DNA from: Methanosphaera sp.
GTDB taxonomy: Archaea > Methanobacteriota > Methanobacteria > Methanobacteriales > Methanobacteriaceae
Direction of reading: 5' to 3'
DNA: 45,281 nucleotides
NCBI GenBank assembly: GCA_017431845.1
Contig: JAFRKG010000021.1
Location: 1-45,281, forward strand
Position numbers and translations under genes: made by a program
Notes under the pieces: model-generated
What the model was told of the DNA's origin: nothing
The model's database searches: none
The model's input: the letters and a program-made list of their open reading frames with translations, nothing else
In this document: positions 28,954 to 37,863 of the stretch, one piece after another
Position numbering within the stretch: position 1 is the stretch's first letter
Layout: each line of letters opens with the position of its first letter

Positions 28954-30231
28954 ATGGACTTAAAAATAGAAAAAGTAGAAAAAATCACAGGAACAATAAA
29001 AGCACCCGCATCAAAAAGCTACTCACACAGAGCATTCATAGCAGCAGCACTAGCAGAAGGAGAATCAATACTAAGAGACCCACTATACTCCGAAGACACA
29101 CTAGCAACACTAGAAGCATGCGAACAATTAGGAGCACTATTCCAAAGATACCCTGATAAATGCATAGTACAAGGAACAGCAGGATACATAAGAACACCAG
29201 ACAACATAATAGACGTAAAAAACAGTGGAACAAGCGTCAGAATACTAAGCAGCATAGCAGCAATAGCACCAAGAGCAAACTACACAATATTCACAGGAGA
29301 CGAATCACTACGAAAAAGGCCAATGCAAGACCTGATAGATGCACTAGAAAACTTGGGAGTAAACATACACTCATCACAAAGCAACGGAACACCACCAATC
29401 ATAGTAAAAGGAGGATTCGATGGAGGCGAAACAGACATCAAGGGCGATGTTAGCAGCCAATTCATATCCTCAATCATAATGGCAGCACCATACTCCAAAA
29501 AACCAGTAACACTAAACGTAAGAGGAACATTCGTATCAAAACCATACGTAAACATGACACTATCAGTCATAAGCAAATTCGGAATAGAATTCGAATACGA
29601 CACAACAAACCAGCCAGAATACTCATCATACTACATAGAACCACAAAAATATGAATGCACAGACTACACAATAGAAGGAGACTACTCATCAGCATCATAC
29701 ATCCTAGCCGTTGCAAGCATGATCCCATCAGACATAACAATCCAAAACCTCTACAAAGACTCAATGCAGGGAGACAAAATCATAGTAGATATAATACAAA
29801 AAATGGGAGCCAACGTAACAATCAATGAAACAGACATACACATAAAAAGTGATGGAAAACTCAAAGCATTTGACATAGACTTATCAGACGCACCAGACCT
29901 TCTACCAACAGTAGCAGTACTAATGGCACAAGCAGAAGGAACATCCAAGATAACAGGAGTAGAACATGCACGATATAAAGAAACAGACAGAGTACATAAC
30001 TGTGCAATAGAACTAGAAAACGTCGGAGTAGAAGTGGAAGAACTACGGGATGGACTAATAATTAAGGGAAAACCAACAGGTGGCCTAGTGGACTCACATA
30101 TGGACCATCGTATGGTAATGGCATTCTATGTATTGGGACTGAAAATAGGAAACATCAGCATAAAAGATGCATCCTGTTATGACATATCATTCCCCAACTT
30201 TATAGATGTAATGAACAAAATTTCAAACTAA
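28954..30231 (+). CDS. aroA: 3-phosphoshikimate 1-carboxyvinyltransferase (EPSP synthase)
   Basis: 425 residues from the ATG at 28954; GGAGACT lies just upstream, so the in-frame TTG at 28939 is rejected. Family motifs in order: APASKSYSHRAF near the N terminus (Lys, Ser and Arg that bind shikimate-3-phosphate and PEP), NSGTSVRILS, RKRPMQDLIDAL, EGDYSSASY, LPTVAVLMA, and RYKETDRVHN with DHRMVMAF at the C-terminal end. It adds the enolpyruvyl group of PEP to shikimate-3-phosphate, the sixth step of aromatic amino-acid synthesis. It lies downstream of valS and 12 bases upstream of nth. The gene is strongly A/C-rich on the coding strand, unlike the G/T-rich stretches in the polymer locus. Confidence 0.97.
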   Translation: MDLKIEKVEKITGTIKAPASKSYSHRAFIAAALAEGESILRDPLYSEDTLATLEACEQLGALFQRYPDKCIVQGTAGYIRTPDNIIDVKNSGTSVRILSSIAAIAPRANYTIFTGDESLRKRPMQDLIDALENLGVNIHSSQSNGTPPIIVKGGFDGGETDIKGDVSSQFISSIIMAAPYSKKPVTLNVRGTFVSKPYVNMTLSVISKFGIEFEYDTTNQPEYSSYYIEPQKYECTDYTIEGDYSSASYILAVASMIPSDITIQNLYKDSMQGDKIIVDIIQKMGANVTINETDIHIKSDGKLKAFDIDLSDAPDLLPTVAVLMAQAEGTSKITGVEHARYKETDRVHNCAIELENVGVEVEELRDGLIIKGKPTGGLVDSHMDHRMVMAFYVLGLKIGNISIKDASCYDISFPNFIDVMNKISN

Positions 30232-30243
30232 GGAATCAAGAAA

Positions 30244-30897
30244 ATGGATGAAAATATGAAAGGAAACTTCTCAACAGATGAAATAAAATTCATAGTTGAT
30301 GAACTGGAATCAATATTTGAAAGAAGAACATTCGAAGACCAAACACCTTACCAGGTACTTGTAAGAACAATACTCTCCCAACGAACAAGGGACGAAAACA
30401 CTGACAAGGCAACAGAAAGCCTATTTAATGTATATCCCACAATGGAAGAAGTAGCGGAAGCACCCGTAGAAGAAATAGCACAACTAGTACGACAAGCTGG
30501 ATTCTATAATGTGAAAGCAGCAAGAATAAAAGAAGTGTCAAACATACTACTCGATGAATATGGGGGAATCGTTCCTGATAATATTAAGGAACTAATGAAA
30601 TTACCTGGTGTTGGCAGAAAAACTGCAAACTGTGTACTAGTATTTGGCTTCCAAAAGGATGCAATACCTGTAGATGTGCATGTTCACAGAATATCCAACC
30701 GTTTAGGACTTGTTCATACAAAAGAACCCGAGGAAACAGAAGATGTTCTACGTGAAATAGTGCCACAAGAATACTGGTTACCCATTAATGATTTAATGGT
30801 ACAGTTTGGTCAAAACATATGTAAACCAATCAACCCACAACACATGGAATGCCCATTCACAGACTTATGTGAATTATACAATACAGAAATTGAATAA
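30244..30897 (+). CDS. nth: Endonuclease III (DNA glycosylase/AP lyase) with a Cys-to-His change in the iron-sulfur motif
   Basis: 217 residues. The helix-hairpin-helix [12 protein letters not shown] contains the catalytic lysine and [13 protein letters not shown] the catalytic aspartate of the EndoIII family, which removes oxidised pyrimidines and cleaves the abasic site. The C-terminal [4Fe-4S] loop normally reads C-x6-C-x2-C-x5-C. Here it is [17 protein letters not shown]: spacing is conserved but the second ligand is histidine. The cluster could still form with a His ligand, or be unstable. The gene is 12 bases after aroA, with AAGGAA before its ATG. T-rich tracts at 30911-30930 follow the stop and can terminate transcription. 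The family call is certain; the cluster state is inference. Confidence 0.93.
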   Translation: MDENMKGNFSTDEIKFIVDELESIFERRTFEDQTPYQVLVRTILSQRTRDENTDKATESLFNVYPTMEEVAEAPVEEIAQLVRQAGFYNVKAARIKEVSNILLDEYGGIVPDNIKELMKLPGVGRKTANCVLVFGFQKDAIPVDVHVHRISNRLGLVHTKEPEETEDVLREIVPQEYWLPINDLMVQFGQNICKPINPQHMECPFTDLCELYNTEIE

Positions 30898-30910
30898 ACG
30901 AAGACTATTA

Positions 30911-30930
30911 TTTTTTCATTTAATTTTTTT
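30911..30930 (+). terminator. Double T-tract terminator after nth
   Basis: T6 and T7 runs begin about 14 bases past the nth stop. The remaining sequence to 31098 is AT-rich with no reading frame. Confidence 0.45.
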
Positions 30931-31098
30931 AAAAATATGAAATACTAATATACTATGAGGGATATTATTGTTTTTCGTATATCTTTTTTCAATTCAAAAA
31001 AATAATATTCTACTGGACATATTTTTAATATAAAGAATTAAATTTAAATAATATTAAAATTAAACTTTTAAACATAATAATTTGTAGGGGAATAATTT

Positions 31099-32598
31099 TT
31101 GTCAAACAATTCTGAAAATAATATTAAAAAAGAAATGTTAACTGAATACGAAGAACATTTAGACATAATATTCAATAATTTTAAAGAAAAAAAGATTGAT
31201 CAAGAACGCTTCAAAAATAGTTTACATTGGTTAAATCAAGTTTGGAAATATTCACGTATAGATATAAAAAATAAGGGTAACTCTTCAAATGATATTAAAT
31301 TCTTTGAAAGAGATATAAGATATGATAAGGATTTATCAATAGAAGCTCCAGACTGGTTCCAAAATGAAAATGGTAAAGGAGTAAAAATAGAATTTAAAGG
31401 TAGAAAAAAACATTTACACTTTCAATGTAAAAACAATGGCCATTTAGAAATAGCAATCCGAGGATTAGATTACAGAAACATACATAATGAAAGAAAACCA
31501 GTATACATAAATTGTATAACTCTCACATTAAACGGAAAAAGCTTCATCTCTAAAGACATGTTAATAAATCATGACAATCCATTCCTATTCTCAAAAAGAT
31601 GCCATAACCTTGAAAGAATAAACTTAGAAATAGAAACAAAAACTATTTACTATTATTATCCCGAATTAGATAACTTCTTTAACACAGATGATGTCAACAT
31701 ATTAACTAAAGATTGTGAAGAAGCCAAAAAATATATTAACACACAAATAACCGCTTTAAACAACAACAATAACATAATAAATTTAAATATCACAAACAAA
31801 GAAGAAAAAGCAGAAACCACGAAAACTAACATAGCAATATTTGGGTCATGTGTCAGTGTAGATCCATTCAGAACATGTTATAACGATTATAAAAAAGATT
31901 TTAACAAGATGTATGAACATCAAAGAAGCACAATAATCAGCTTAATGAACCCAAAAATAAACTATGCAGAAGAGGATATAAAATACTTGATCAATGCTCC
32001 TGATAAACTATTCATAGATTCGGATATAAGAAGAGATTTTGAAAAGGAAATATTCAAACACCTTGATAACATTGATTACCTTGTGATAAACATGGTTCAT
32101 GATATCAGGTGGGGAGTATTTGCATTTGAAGATACATATATTACAAGAAGTGACTACATCTATAAAACAAAATTCTATGAAAACAATCAATCAAAGCTAC
32201 GGCCTATCACAATATTTGATAATGAACATGAATACTTTGAATTATGGAAGAACAATTGTGACAAATTCTTCGAATACTTATCCAAAAACTATCCGAAACT
32301 AAAAGTAATCCTACAAAAAATAGAACTAAAAGACCATTACATAAAATATGATGGAACTTATGGATATAGAAAAGACTTCCATGAACAAGCACAAAAATTA
32401 AACCCTTATTTCAAAAAGTTAGAACAGTACATTGAAGATAATCATGATACAATAGTAATACCATTCCCATCAGACACGTCTCTTGATGAAGGAAATATAT
32501 GGGGATTATATTCCACTCATTATTCTAGAAGTTATTATGAGAATGTTTTCAATAAACTTAAGATTCATGTTTTAGAAGATAAATTACATGGATTCTAA
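31099..32598 (+). CDS. DUF6270-like SGNH protein with an N-terminal unrecognised domain
   Basis: 499 residues, TTG start with AGGGGAA upstream. Residues 1-70 look helical. Residues about 70-210 form a domain also found twice in the protein at 32783: RIDIKN, PDWFQNENGKG, LHFQCKNNG, IRGLDYRN and NHDNPFLF. The C-terminal half (about 245-495) resembles DUF6270, an SGNH-type family often found in surface-polysaccharide loci: AIFGSCVSVDPFRTC contains the expected GSC/S block I (about 248), and HYSRSYY near the end supplies a late His. It may add or remove an acyl group or act on the phosphodiester polymer; the reaction is not known. T-tracts at 32612-32632 follow it. It stands alone between nth and the second GT2 operon. 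Confidence 0.7.
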   Translation: MSNNSENNIKKEMLTEYEEHLDIIFNNFKEKKIDQERFKNSLHWLNQVWKYSRIDIKNKGNSSNDIKFFERDIRYDKDLSIEAPDWFQNENGKGVKIEFKGRKKHLHFQCKNNGHLEIAIRGLDYRNIHNERKPVYINCITLTLNGKSFISKDMLINHDNPFLFSKRCHNLERINLEIETKTIYYYYPELDNFFNTDDVNILTKDCEEAKKYINTQITALNNNNNIINLNITNKEEKAETTKTNIAIFGSCVSVDPFRTCYNDYKKDFNKMYEHQRSTIISLMNPKINYAEEDIKYLINAPDKLFIDSDIRRDFEKEIFKHLDNIDYLVINMVHDIRWGVFAFEDTYITRSDYIYKTKFYENNQSKLRPITIFDNEHEYFELWKNNCDKFFEYLSKNYPKLKVILQKIELKDHYIKYDGTYGYRKDFHEQAQKLNPYFKKLEQYIEDNHDTIVIPFPSDTSLDEGNIWGLYSTHYSRSYYENVFNKLKIHVLEDKLHGF

Positions 32599-32611
32599 TA
32601 ACTAATATTTC

Positions 32612-32632
32612 TTTTTTTTTAAACATTTTTTT
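32612..32632 (+). terminator. Double T-tract terminator after the DUF6270-like gene
   Basis: T9 (32612-32620) and T7 (32626-32632) lie 13 bases beyond the stop. The rest of the 184-base gap is AT-rich. Confidence 0.5.
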
Positions 32633-32782
32633 CAGTCTTAAAAAATATATGGGTAAAATATAAACTTTTTAAATAACATACTAAATATATTAATGAATTT
32701 TTTTTTCATAATTCTATAATATTTTCAACAATAATAAATAACTAAGTTACTAGAACAAGTTACAGGTTAATGGGAGATTTTT

Positions 32783-34987
32783 ATGGTAGGAATATCAATA
32801 ATAATGCCAGTTTATAATGTATCTAATTATTTACAAAACGCTATCAACAGTATTGAAAATCAAACCTTTGAAGATGTAGAAGTAATATGTGTAAATGATG
32901 GATCAACAGATAATTCTCTAGAAGTATTAAATAAATTAAAAAAAGATTATGATAAACTAGTAATAGTAAACCAGGAAAATGCAGGTCCGGGAATAGCAAG
33001 GAACACTGGAATAGATTATGCTACTGGTGAATACATAGCTTTTCTGGATTCTGATGACATCTTTCTTGATGAGGATGCATTAGAAAAAATGTACAATTCT
33101 GCTAAAGAAAACAATGCGGACCTGGTCTGCGGTAACCTTAAATGGATAAATCAAGATTACACCGTAGACAAGTACTATGATTATGTGAACACAAAATATG
33201 CATATGCATTTAAAGAAGAAGAAAAAACTACACAGGAATATGGTATTCCTTTCGCATTCTATAAAAACATTTTTAAAAAAGAATTTTTAAACCAATATAA
33301 TATTCGTTTTCCTAACATGCGTGCAGGTGAAGACCCTATATTCATGGCTAATGTATTAACCAACACAGATAAATGTTATATGGTGCCTGTAGACTTGTAT
33401 GGATATAATCATTCCATTGGTGGAGGAGTTAACGAGAAAATTGACTCCTATGATAAAAAATATTCTTATATCATTCATTTCAAGGAAATTTTTGACATAT
33501 TTAAGAAAAACAATTTTAACTCCTCATTGTCATTATACAAGAATGAATTCATTCGTTATTATCTAATTTACTCTGATAATATGCAGGACTCTGAAATCAT
33601 TGAAATAATAAGAAATAACTTCAATAATTATGAAGATTACTTTAATAAAGAAGATTTCGGATACTTTATAATGGATTATATTGTTAATGAAGATATTAGC
33701 ACGTCCTCTGATGAGTATAATTTAATCAAGAAATGTTTATTTGAAGAGGCATGCCTAAACAATAACCTCATTGAATTAGATGAACTGAAAGAATATGTTA
33801 AACTAATGGATGAGGACAAATACTCTTCTGATAAAAATAATCTGGCTAAATCTTCATATCATGAATTAAACACAATCAAAACAGTAACAGATAAGAATAT
33901 GGACAGTGTAACTGAAGAATTACAAGGCTTAAAGGATGAATTAACTTCACAATACTATGATAATAATGCAGAATTCCTTAGAAAATACTATGAATCAAGA
34001 TTTGACATTAAAAATGTTGGAGAAGAAGATAATGACGTAACCTTACTTGAATGTGATGATGTTATGTGTACTCCATCCAAGCCATCATGGTTTACTGATG
34101 AGGAAGGAAAAGGTATGGTATTAAATAGTATTAAAGGTGACATAAACTTTACTTTCCAGTGTGTAAATGATGGTCTTCTAAGAATTAACTTTAAAGGATT
34201 AGATTATAGGGATAAAAAAGACAACCGTATTCCAATATTCATAGATTTCTCTGAAGTAATAGTTGATGGAGTTAATTATGTGAATAGAAGTAGGGTAGCA
34301 TGGCATGATAATCCAATCATTGTTGAAAAAGAAGTGCAGGATGGTCAAACTGTTAATGTACGAGCAAAATGGGCTCCATTAAATTATAGTAGTAACTTAG
34401 AATTGTTCAGTAACTATGATGAATTATCATATCTTGTTTCAGAGGGTAGAATGGACATAAAGAACTTTGGAAGCAAGGATAATAATGTTAAAATATTGAA
34501 TCAAGATGAGCTGGAATGTGAAATTACCCAACCTGAATGGTTTGTTGATGAAGAAGGTAAAGGATTAATAATAGAATCTAATGAAGGAAAAATTAAATTA
34601 CAAGTTGAATGTGAGGGTGATGGTGATTTCCTCATAGAATTCCGCAGTATAGATTATCGAGATGAAAAAGACAATAGAATTCCAGTTTTAATCAAGTATA
34701 ATAGTATCATAGTTGATGGGAAAACAATATTGGATACAGAAAGAGTCTCATGGCATGATGATCCTATACTTTATGAGCAAAAAGTAAAAGATGGGCAGGT
34801 GCTGAATATTGAAGCAAAATGGTCATTATTTAATGATAAGTATTATGAAGTCGAAGAGTTACTTGACTTAAAATATAGATTATATTATGAAAATATGGAA
34901 TTAAGAAAGTTCAGAGACACAGTAATTAACTCAAATTCTTGGAAAATAACAAGTCCTTTACGTTTACTTAAAAGGATAATACGATAA
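32783..34987 (+). CDS. GT2 glycosyltransferase with two copies of an unrecognised C-terminal domain
   Basis: 734 residues. Residues 1-~330 are an intact GT2: SIIMPVYNVSNYLQNAINS, CVNDGSTD (about 39), GPGIARNTGI, AFLDSDDIF (about 89), then YGIPFAFYKNIFKKEFL. A likely coiled coil lies at about 345-400. Two homologous repeats follow, at about 404-535 and 556-685: each has DIKN-x-G, a PxWFxDEEGKG motif, a FQC or VEC strand, LDYRD or IDYRDEKDNRIP, and a WHDNP or WHDDP motif. The same domain occurs once in the upstream DUF6270-like protein. The C terminus carries SNSWKITSPLRLLKR. The repeats may bind the polymer or its acceptor. GGGAGA precedes the ATG. It starts a three-gene operon to 37058 and is a longer paralogue of the gene at 21739. 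Confidence 0.83.
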   Translation: MVGISIIMPVYNVSNYLQNAINSIENQTFEDVEVICVNDGSTDNSLEVLNKLKKDYDKLVIVNQENAGPGIARNTGIDYATGEYIAFLDSDDIFLDEDALEKMYNSAKENNADLVCGNLKWINQDYTVDKYYDYVNTKYAYAFKEEEKTTQEYGIPFAFYKNIFKKEFLNQYNIRFPNMRAGEDPIFMANVLTNTDKCYMVPVDLYGYNHSIGGGVNEKIDSYDKKYSYIIHFKEIFDIFKKNNFNSSLSLYKNEFIRYYLIYSDNMQDSEIIEIIRNNFNNYEDYFNKEDFGYFIMDYIVNEDISTSSDEYNLIKKCLFEEACLNNNLIELDELKEYVKLMDEDKYSSDKNNLAKSSYHELNTIKTVTDKNMDSVTEELQGLKDELTSQYYDNNAEFLRKYYESRFDIKNVGEEDNDVTLLECDDVMCTPSKPSWFTDEEGKGMVLNSIKGDINFTFQCVNDGLLRINFKGLDYRDKKDNRIPIFIDFSEVIVDGVNYVNRSRVAWHDNPIIVEKEVQDGQTVNVRAKWAPLNYSSNLELFSNYDELSYLVSEGRMDIKNFGSKDNNVKILNQDELECEITQPEWFVDEEGKGLIIESNEGKIKLQVECEGDGDFLIEFRSIDYRDEKDNRIPVLIKYNSIIVDGKTILDTERVSWHDDPILYEQKVKDGQVLNIEAKWSLFNDKYYEVEELLDLKYRLYYENMELRKFRDTVINSNSWKITSPLRLLKRIIR

Positions 34988-35005
34988 TGTGGGGGATTGA
35001 TTAAA

Positions 35006-36049
35006 ATGGTAGAAATTTCTGTAATAATGTATGTTTACAATAATCAAATCTTCTTAAAGGAATCATTGGATAGCATAGTTAATCAAACATTGGATGACAT
35101 TGAAATAATATGTATTGATGATGCATCAAATGATTCTTCACTAGAAATACTCAGAGAATATCAGCAAAAATATGATAATTTAAAAATAAATTCCTATGAA
35201 CATATTGGTTTAGCCGATGCTTTAAACAGTACTTTTGATAAAATTAATGGAAAATATGTTTATATAACAAATCCTGGATGTATACTAAGTGAAGATGCTT
35301 TAAAAATATTATTTGAAAAATCTGAAGAAAATATTTCTCAAGTAACTGTATCTAACAAGAATATTTTAGATGAAAATGATCATGTTGAAGAAGAAAAAGC
35401 ATTCAATAAAGTAGTTGGGCAGGTATTCGACTATGAATCTATTGATGATTTAACAAAAATGGATGTTTCAATAGAAAATAAATTATTCAATACCAATTTT
35501 ATTAAAGAAAATAATATAAATTTTATGAATGATGATGTAAAATCATTTGTATATAATTCCATATTCCAATCTGAAAGAATTTTATACATTAAAAAGGCGT
35601 TATTCACAATTAAACAGTATTATCAAAAATTAAATAATAATAATGATAATCAACTGTTTAACACTATACTCATACAGAACAGTATCATAGATATATTCAG
35701 GCAATTCAATAAATTGGATGCTAATAATAATAAATTATATGATAATAAAATGTGGACAACCCTGGATGCATTGAATAAAATTTCTCCAGAGTATAAGGAG
35801 GATTATTTTAATGCTATTCGTGAAGATTTAAAACAAATATTATTAGATGATAATTTTTGCAACGAATTCTTGGATAATATATCATTACATTATAGGAAAT
35901 TCTTTGAAATGATTATAATCTCAGAGACTTATTATGAATATGAGTTATTGAAGAAAACATACTATAAAATGAATGATTACTATGGATTATTAATTGATAG
36001 AAATTATTATAGGAATGTTCAAGAAAAGAAAAAAGAGATGGAGTCATAA
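35006..36049 (+). CDS. Degenerate GT2-like protein (pseudo-glycosyltransferase)
   Basis: 347 residues from the ATG at 35006; GGGGGAT nine bases upstream favours it over the in-frame TTG at 34997. The N-terminal fold is clear (SVIMYVYNNQIFLKESLDS) and CIDDASNDSS is close to the nucleotide-binding motif, but the DxD site is replaced by YITNPGCIL, and GPGSARN-type sequence by GLADALN. SETYYEYELLKKTYYK near the C terminus matches the pseudo-GT2 at 22976 (ESVEEYELLKKVYED). It occupies the same relative place in this operon as that gene does in its own, between an active GT2 and a DAGS/ETDD-type GT2. This points to a conserved non-catalytic partner role or an altered chemistry. The frame is intact. 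Confidence 0.75.
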   Translation: MVEISVIMYVYNNQIFLKESLDSIVNQTLDDIEIICIDDASNDSSLEILREYQQKYDNLKINSYEHIGLADALNSTFDKINGKYVYITNPGCILSEDALKILFEKSEENISQVTVSNKNILDENDHVEEEKAFNKVVGQVFDYESIDDLTKMDVSIENKLFNTNFIKENNINFMNDDVKSFVYNSIFQSERILYIKKALFTIKQYYQKLNNNNDNQLFNTILIQNSIIDIFRQFNKLDANNNKLYDNKMWTTLDALNKISPEYKEDYFNAIREDLKQILLDDNFCNEFLDNISLHYRKFFEMIIISETYYEYELLKKTYYKMNDYYGLLIDRNYYRNVQEKKKEMES

Positions 36050-36077
36050 AAAAAAATATGATGTGGAGGATAATATA

Positions 36078-37058
36078 ATGAATACATCACCCATAATTTC
36101 TGTAATCATGCCGTCATTAAATGTTGAAGATTATATGAGGCAGTGTTTAAAAAGTGTTCTTAATCAATCATTAACTGATATTGAAGTTATTTGTATAGAT
36201 GCAGGATCCACAGACAAAACAGTAGATATTATAAAAGAATGTCAAAAAGATGATGATAGGATAAAATTTTTAACTTCTGATAAGAAAAGTTATGGATATC
36301 AAGTAAACATGGGACTTAAGGAAGCTAAGGGAAAATATATTAGTATTATTGAAACTGATGATTATATTAGCAGTAACATGTTTGAAACATTGTATTCTCT
36401 TTCAGAAGATGATACTATTGATATTATTAAAAGTAATTTCTTCTATCTGAATGATTATGATGAAAATGATGTTCAAATAAAAATTGATGTAGCCAAAAGA
36501 AATCTGGTTAATGATGGCGTATTTACTTTAAAAGAAGAACCATTAATTGTGGAGGGTCATCCATCAATATGGGCAGGTATTTATCGTAGAGATTTTTTAA
36601 TTGATAATAATATTAAATTCCTTGAAGTTCCTAAGGGTGGATGGGTTGATAATCCATTTTTCTATGAAACTGCTATTAAGGCTGAGAAGATACGTTACAT
36701 TAATGATGCATTTTATTATTATAGAATCACTAATCCTAACTCTTCTACTAATGATTTTGGTGATAATAAATTACCAATGCAGAGAATACTGGATATTTAT
36801 GATGTTTTTGAACGATGTGGTGAAGATGATTTAAATGTTGTTTTAATGTTTTATATTCGTATTTTCAGGTATGTTGAAATTATATTGGAGAATACTGATG
36901 GTGGTTTGGATAGTTTAGATTATGATACTTGTGCTATTATTCAAAAAGTTTTGTCTAAGGTTGATGAATCATTAGTTAAGGAATATATGAATAAGAATTT
37001 TAAGGCATTGTATTATAAGTTTATGTCACCTCTTGTGTTACTAAAATTTAACACTTAG
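36078..37058 (+). CDS. Family 2 glycosyltransferase, DAGS/ETDD subtype
   Basis: 326 residues from the ATG at 36078, preceded by GTGGAGGATAA; a longer frame open from 35994 overlaps the previous gene's end and adds only a lysine-rich, non-conserved stretch. GT2 variant core: SVIMPSLNVEDYMRQCLKS, CIDAGSTDKT, KKSYGYQVNMGLKEAKGKY and SIIETDDYI, then EGHPSIWAGIYRRDFL and WVDNPFFYETAIKAEK. It is a close paralogue of the gene at 25075 over its whole length. It is the last gene of the second GT2 operon. Weak T-rich tracts follow over the next 80 bases, then an AT-rich gap up to the SRP RNA promoter. Confidence 0.87.
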   Translation: MNTSPIISVIMPSLNVEDYMRQCLKSVLNQSLTDIEVICIDAGSTDKTVDIIKECQKDDDRIKFLTSDKKSYGYQVNMGLKEAKGKYISIIETDDYISSNMFETLYSLSEDDTIDIIKSNFFYLNDYDENDVQIKIDVAKRNLVNDGVFTLKEEPLIVEGHPSIWAGIYRRDFLIDNNIKFLEVPKGGWVDNPFFYETAIKAEKIRYINDAFYYYRITNPNSSTNDFGDNKLPMQRILDIYDVFERCGEDDLNVVLMFYIRIFRYVEIILENTDGGLDSLDYDTCAIIQKVLSKVDESLVKEYMNKNFKALYYKFMSPLVLLKFNT

Positions 37059-37262
37059 TTATTAATTTTCTAAAAAGAATATAGGTTATCTATATTCAAA
37101 AATTATTTTTACTATTTTTGTTGTTTGAATTTTTTATATACTTTTTATTCTAAATAATTTACATAGTTATTATTAGTAACTACATAATTATCAATCATTT
37201 ATTTTAAAATATTCATGATTCAATTAAACTATTTTTTTCTATAATGCGCTCAATACAAAACA

Positions 37263-37272
37263 TTTATTAATA
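37263..37272 (+). promoter_or_regulatory. TATA-like box of the SRP RNA gene
   Basis: TTTATTAATA lies 23-32 bases before the estimated 5' end of the SRP RNA, the spacing expected for an archaeal TATA box. The stretch 37059-37262 is otherwise AT-rich non-coding sequence with nothing recognisable. Confidence 0.5.
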
Positions 37273-37294
37273 CCTTAAAACATAAATTATAATA

Positions 37295-37606
37295 GGCTAG
37301 GTTGGGAGGTTAGTGGTCTCTTGTAAGCTCAAATCCTCTATACGGAGCAACCGAAGTTTTTGGAGAGGCATATTAAATATTAATAAGCCTATTTCTGTGA
37401 TGTCGAAGTCTCGTCCCATAGGATTAGCGGTAATAGGAGTTCAACTGGAGGGTTGGATTAAACTATTTTAATTAATTGAATGGGTCAGGTCTGGAAAGAA
37501 GCAGCTCTGTTTTAGACAACTGATGTTTATGGATCAGCGGGGTGGAGTTACGGAATTAGATCACTTATTTCTATGAGGTATGTCCATCCAATTACATGCC
37601 GCTCTG
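37295..37606 (+). ncRNA. ffs: Signal recognition particle (7S) RNA
   Basis: The 5' part (GGCTAGGTTGGGAGG, then GGTCTCTTGTAAGCTCAAAT and GGAGAGGCAT) matches the archaeal SRP RNA Alu domain. GGTCAGGTCTGGAAAGAAGC at 37483-37502 is the near-universal helix 8 with its GGAA tetraloop, where SRP54 binds, and a matching return strand follows. Length of about 310 bases is standard for archaea. It assembles with SRP19 and SRP54 to target proteins to the membrane. It stands out as GC-richer than its surroundings. Ends are estimated to within a few bases. Confidence 0.93.
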
Positions 37607-37654
37607 AAACAATAACATAAAAATCGTAAACTATAAATGTAATAAACAATATAC

Positions 37655-37663
37655 TTTTATATA
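37655..37663 (+). promoter_or_regulatory. TATA box upstream of tRNA-Ser
   Basis: TTTTATATA lies about 16-24 bases before the mature tRNA 5' end and fits the archaeal TATA consensus, implying a very short or absent 5' leader. Confidence 0.55.
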
Positions 37664-37678
37664 GTCTTATTTTAACAA

Positions 37679-37762
37679 GTCGAGATGGCCCAGCCTGGTA
37701 CGGCGGTGGCCTGCTAAGCCACTGGACAGATGTCCACCCGGGTTCGAATCCCGGTCTCGGCG
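37679..37762 (+). tRNA. tRNA-Ser (anticodon GCU)
   Basis: The acceptor strands GTCGAGA and TCTCGGC pair, with discriminator G. The anticodon stem GTGGC/GCCAC encloses loop CTGCTAA, giving anticodon GCT, which reads AGC and AGU serine codons. The long variable arm TGGAC-AGAT-GTCCA is the serine-type class II feature. The T arm is CCGGG-TTCGAAT-CCCGG. No CCA is encoded and there is no intron. A TTTATTTTTAAC tract follows and can terminate transcription. Confidence 0.97.
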
Positions 37763-37863
37763 CTTACTTTATTTTTAACAAAAATTATACTAAAAAATCT
37801 AATAATATTATAACCTATTTTTAACAAATATAATAAACAATTAACATAATAAGTGGTAATTCT

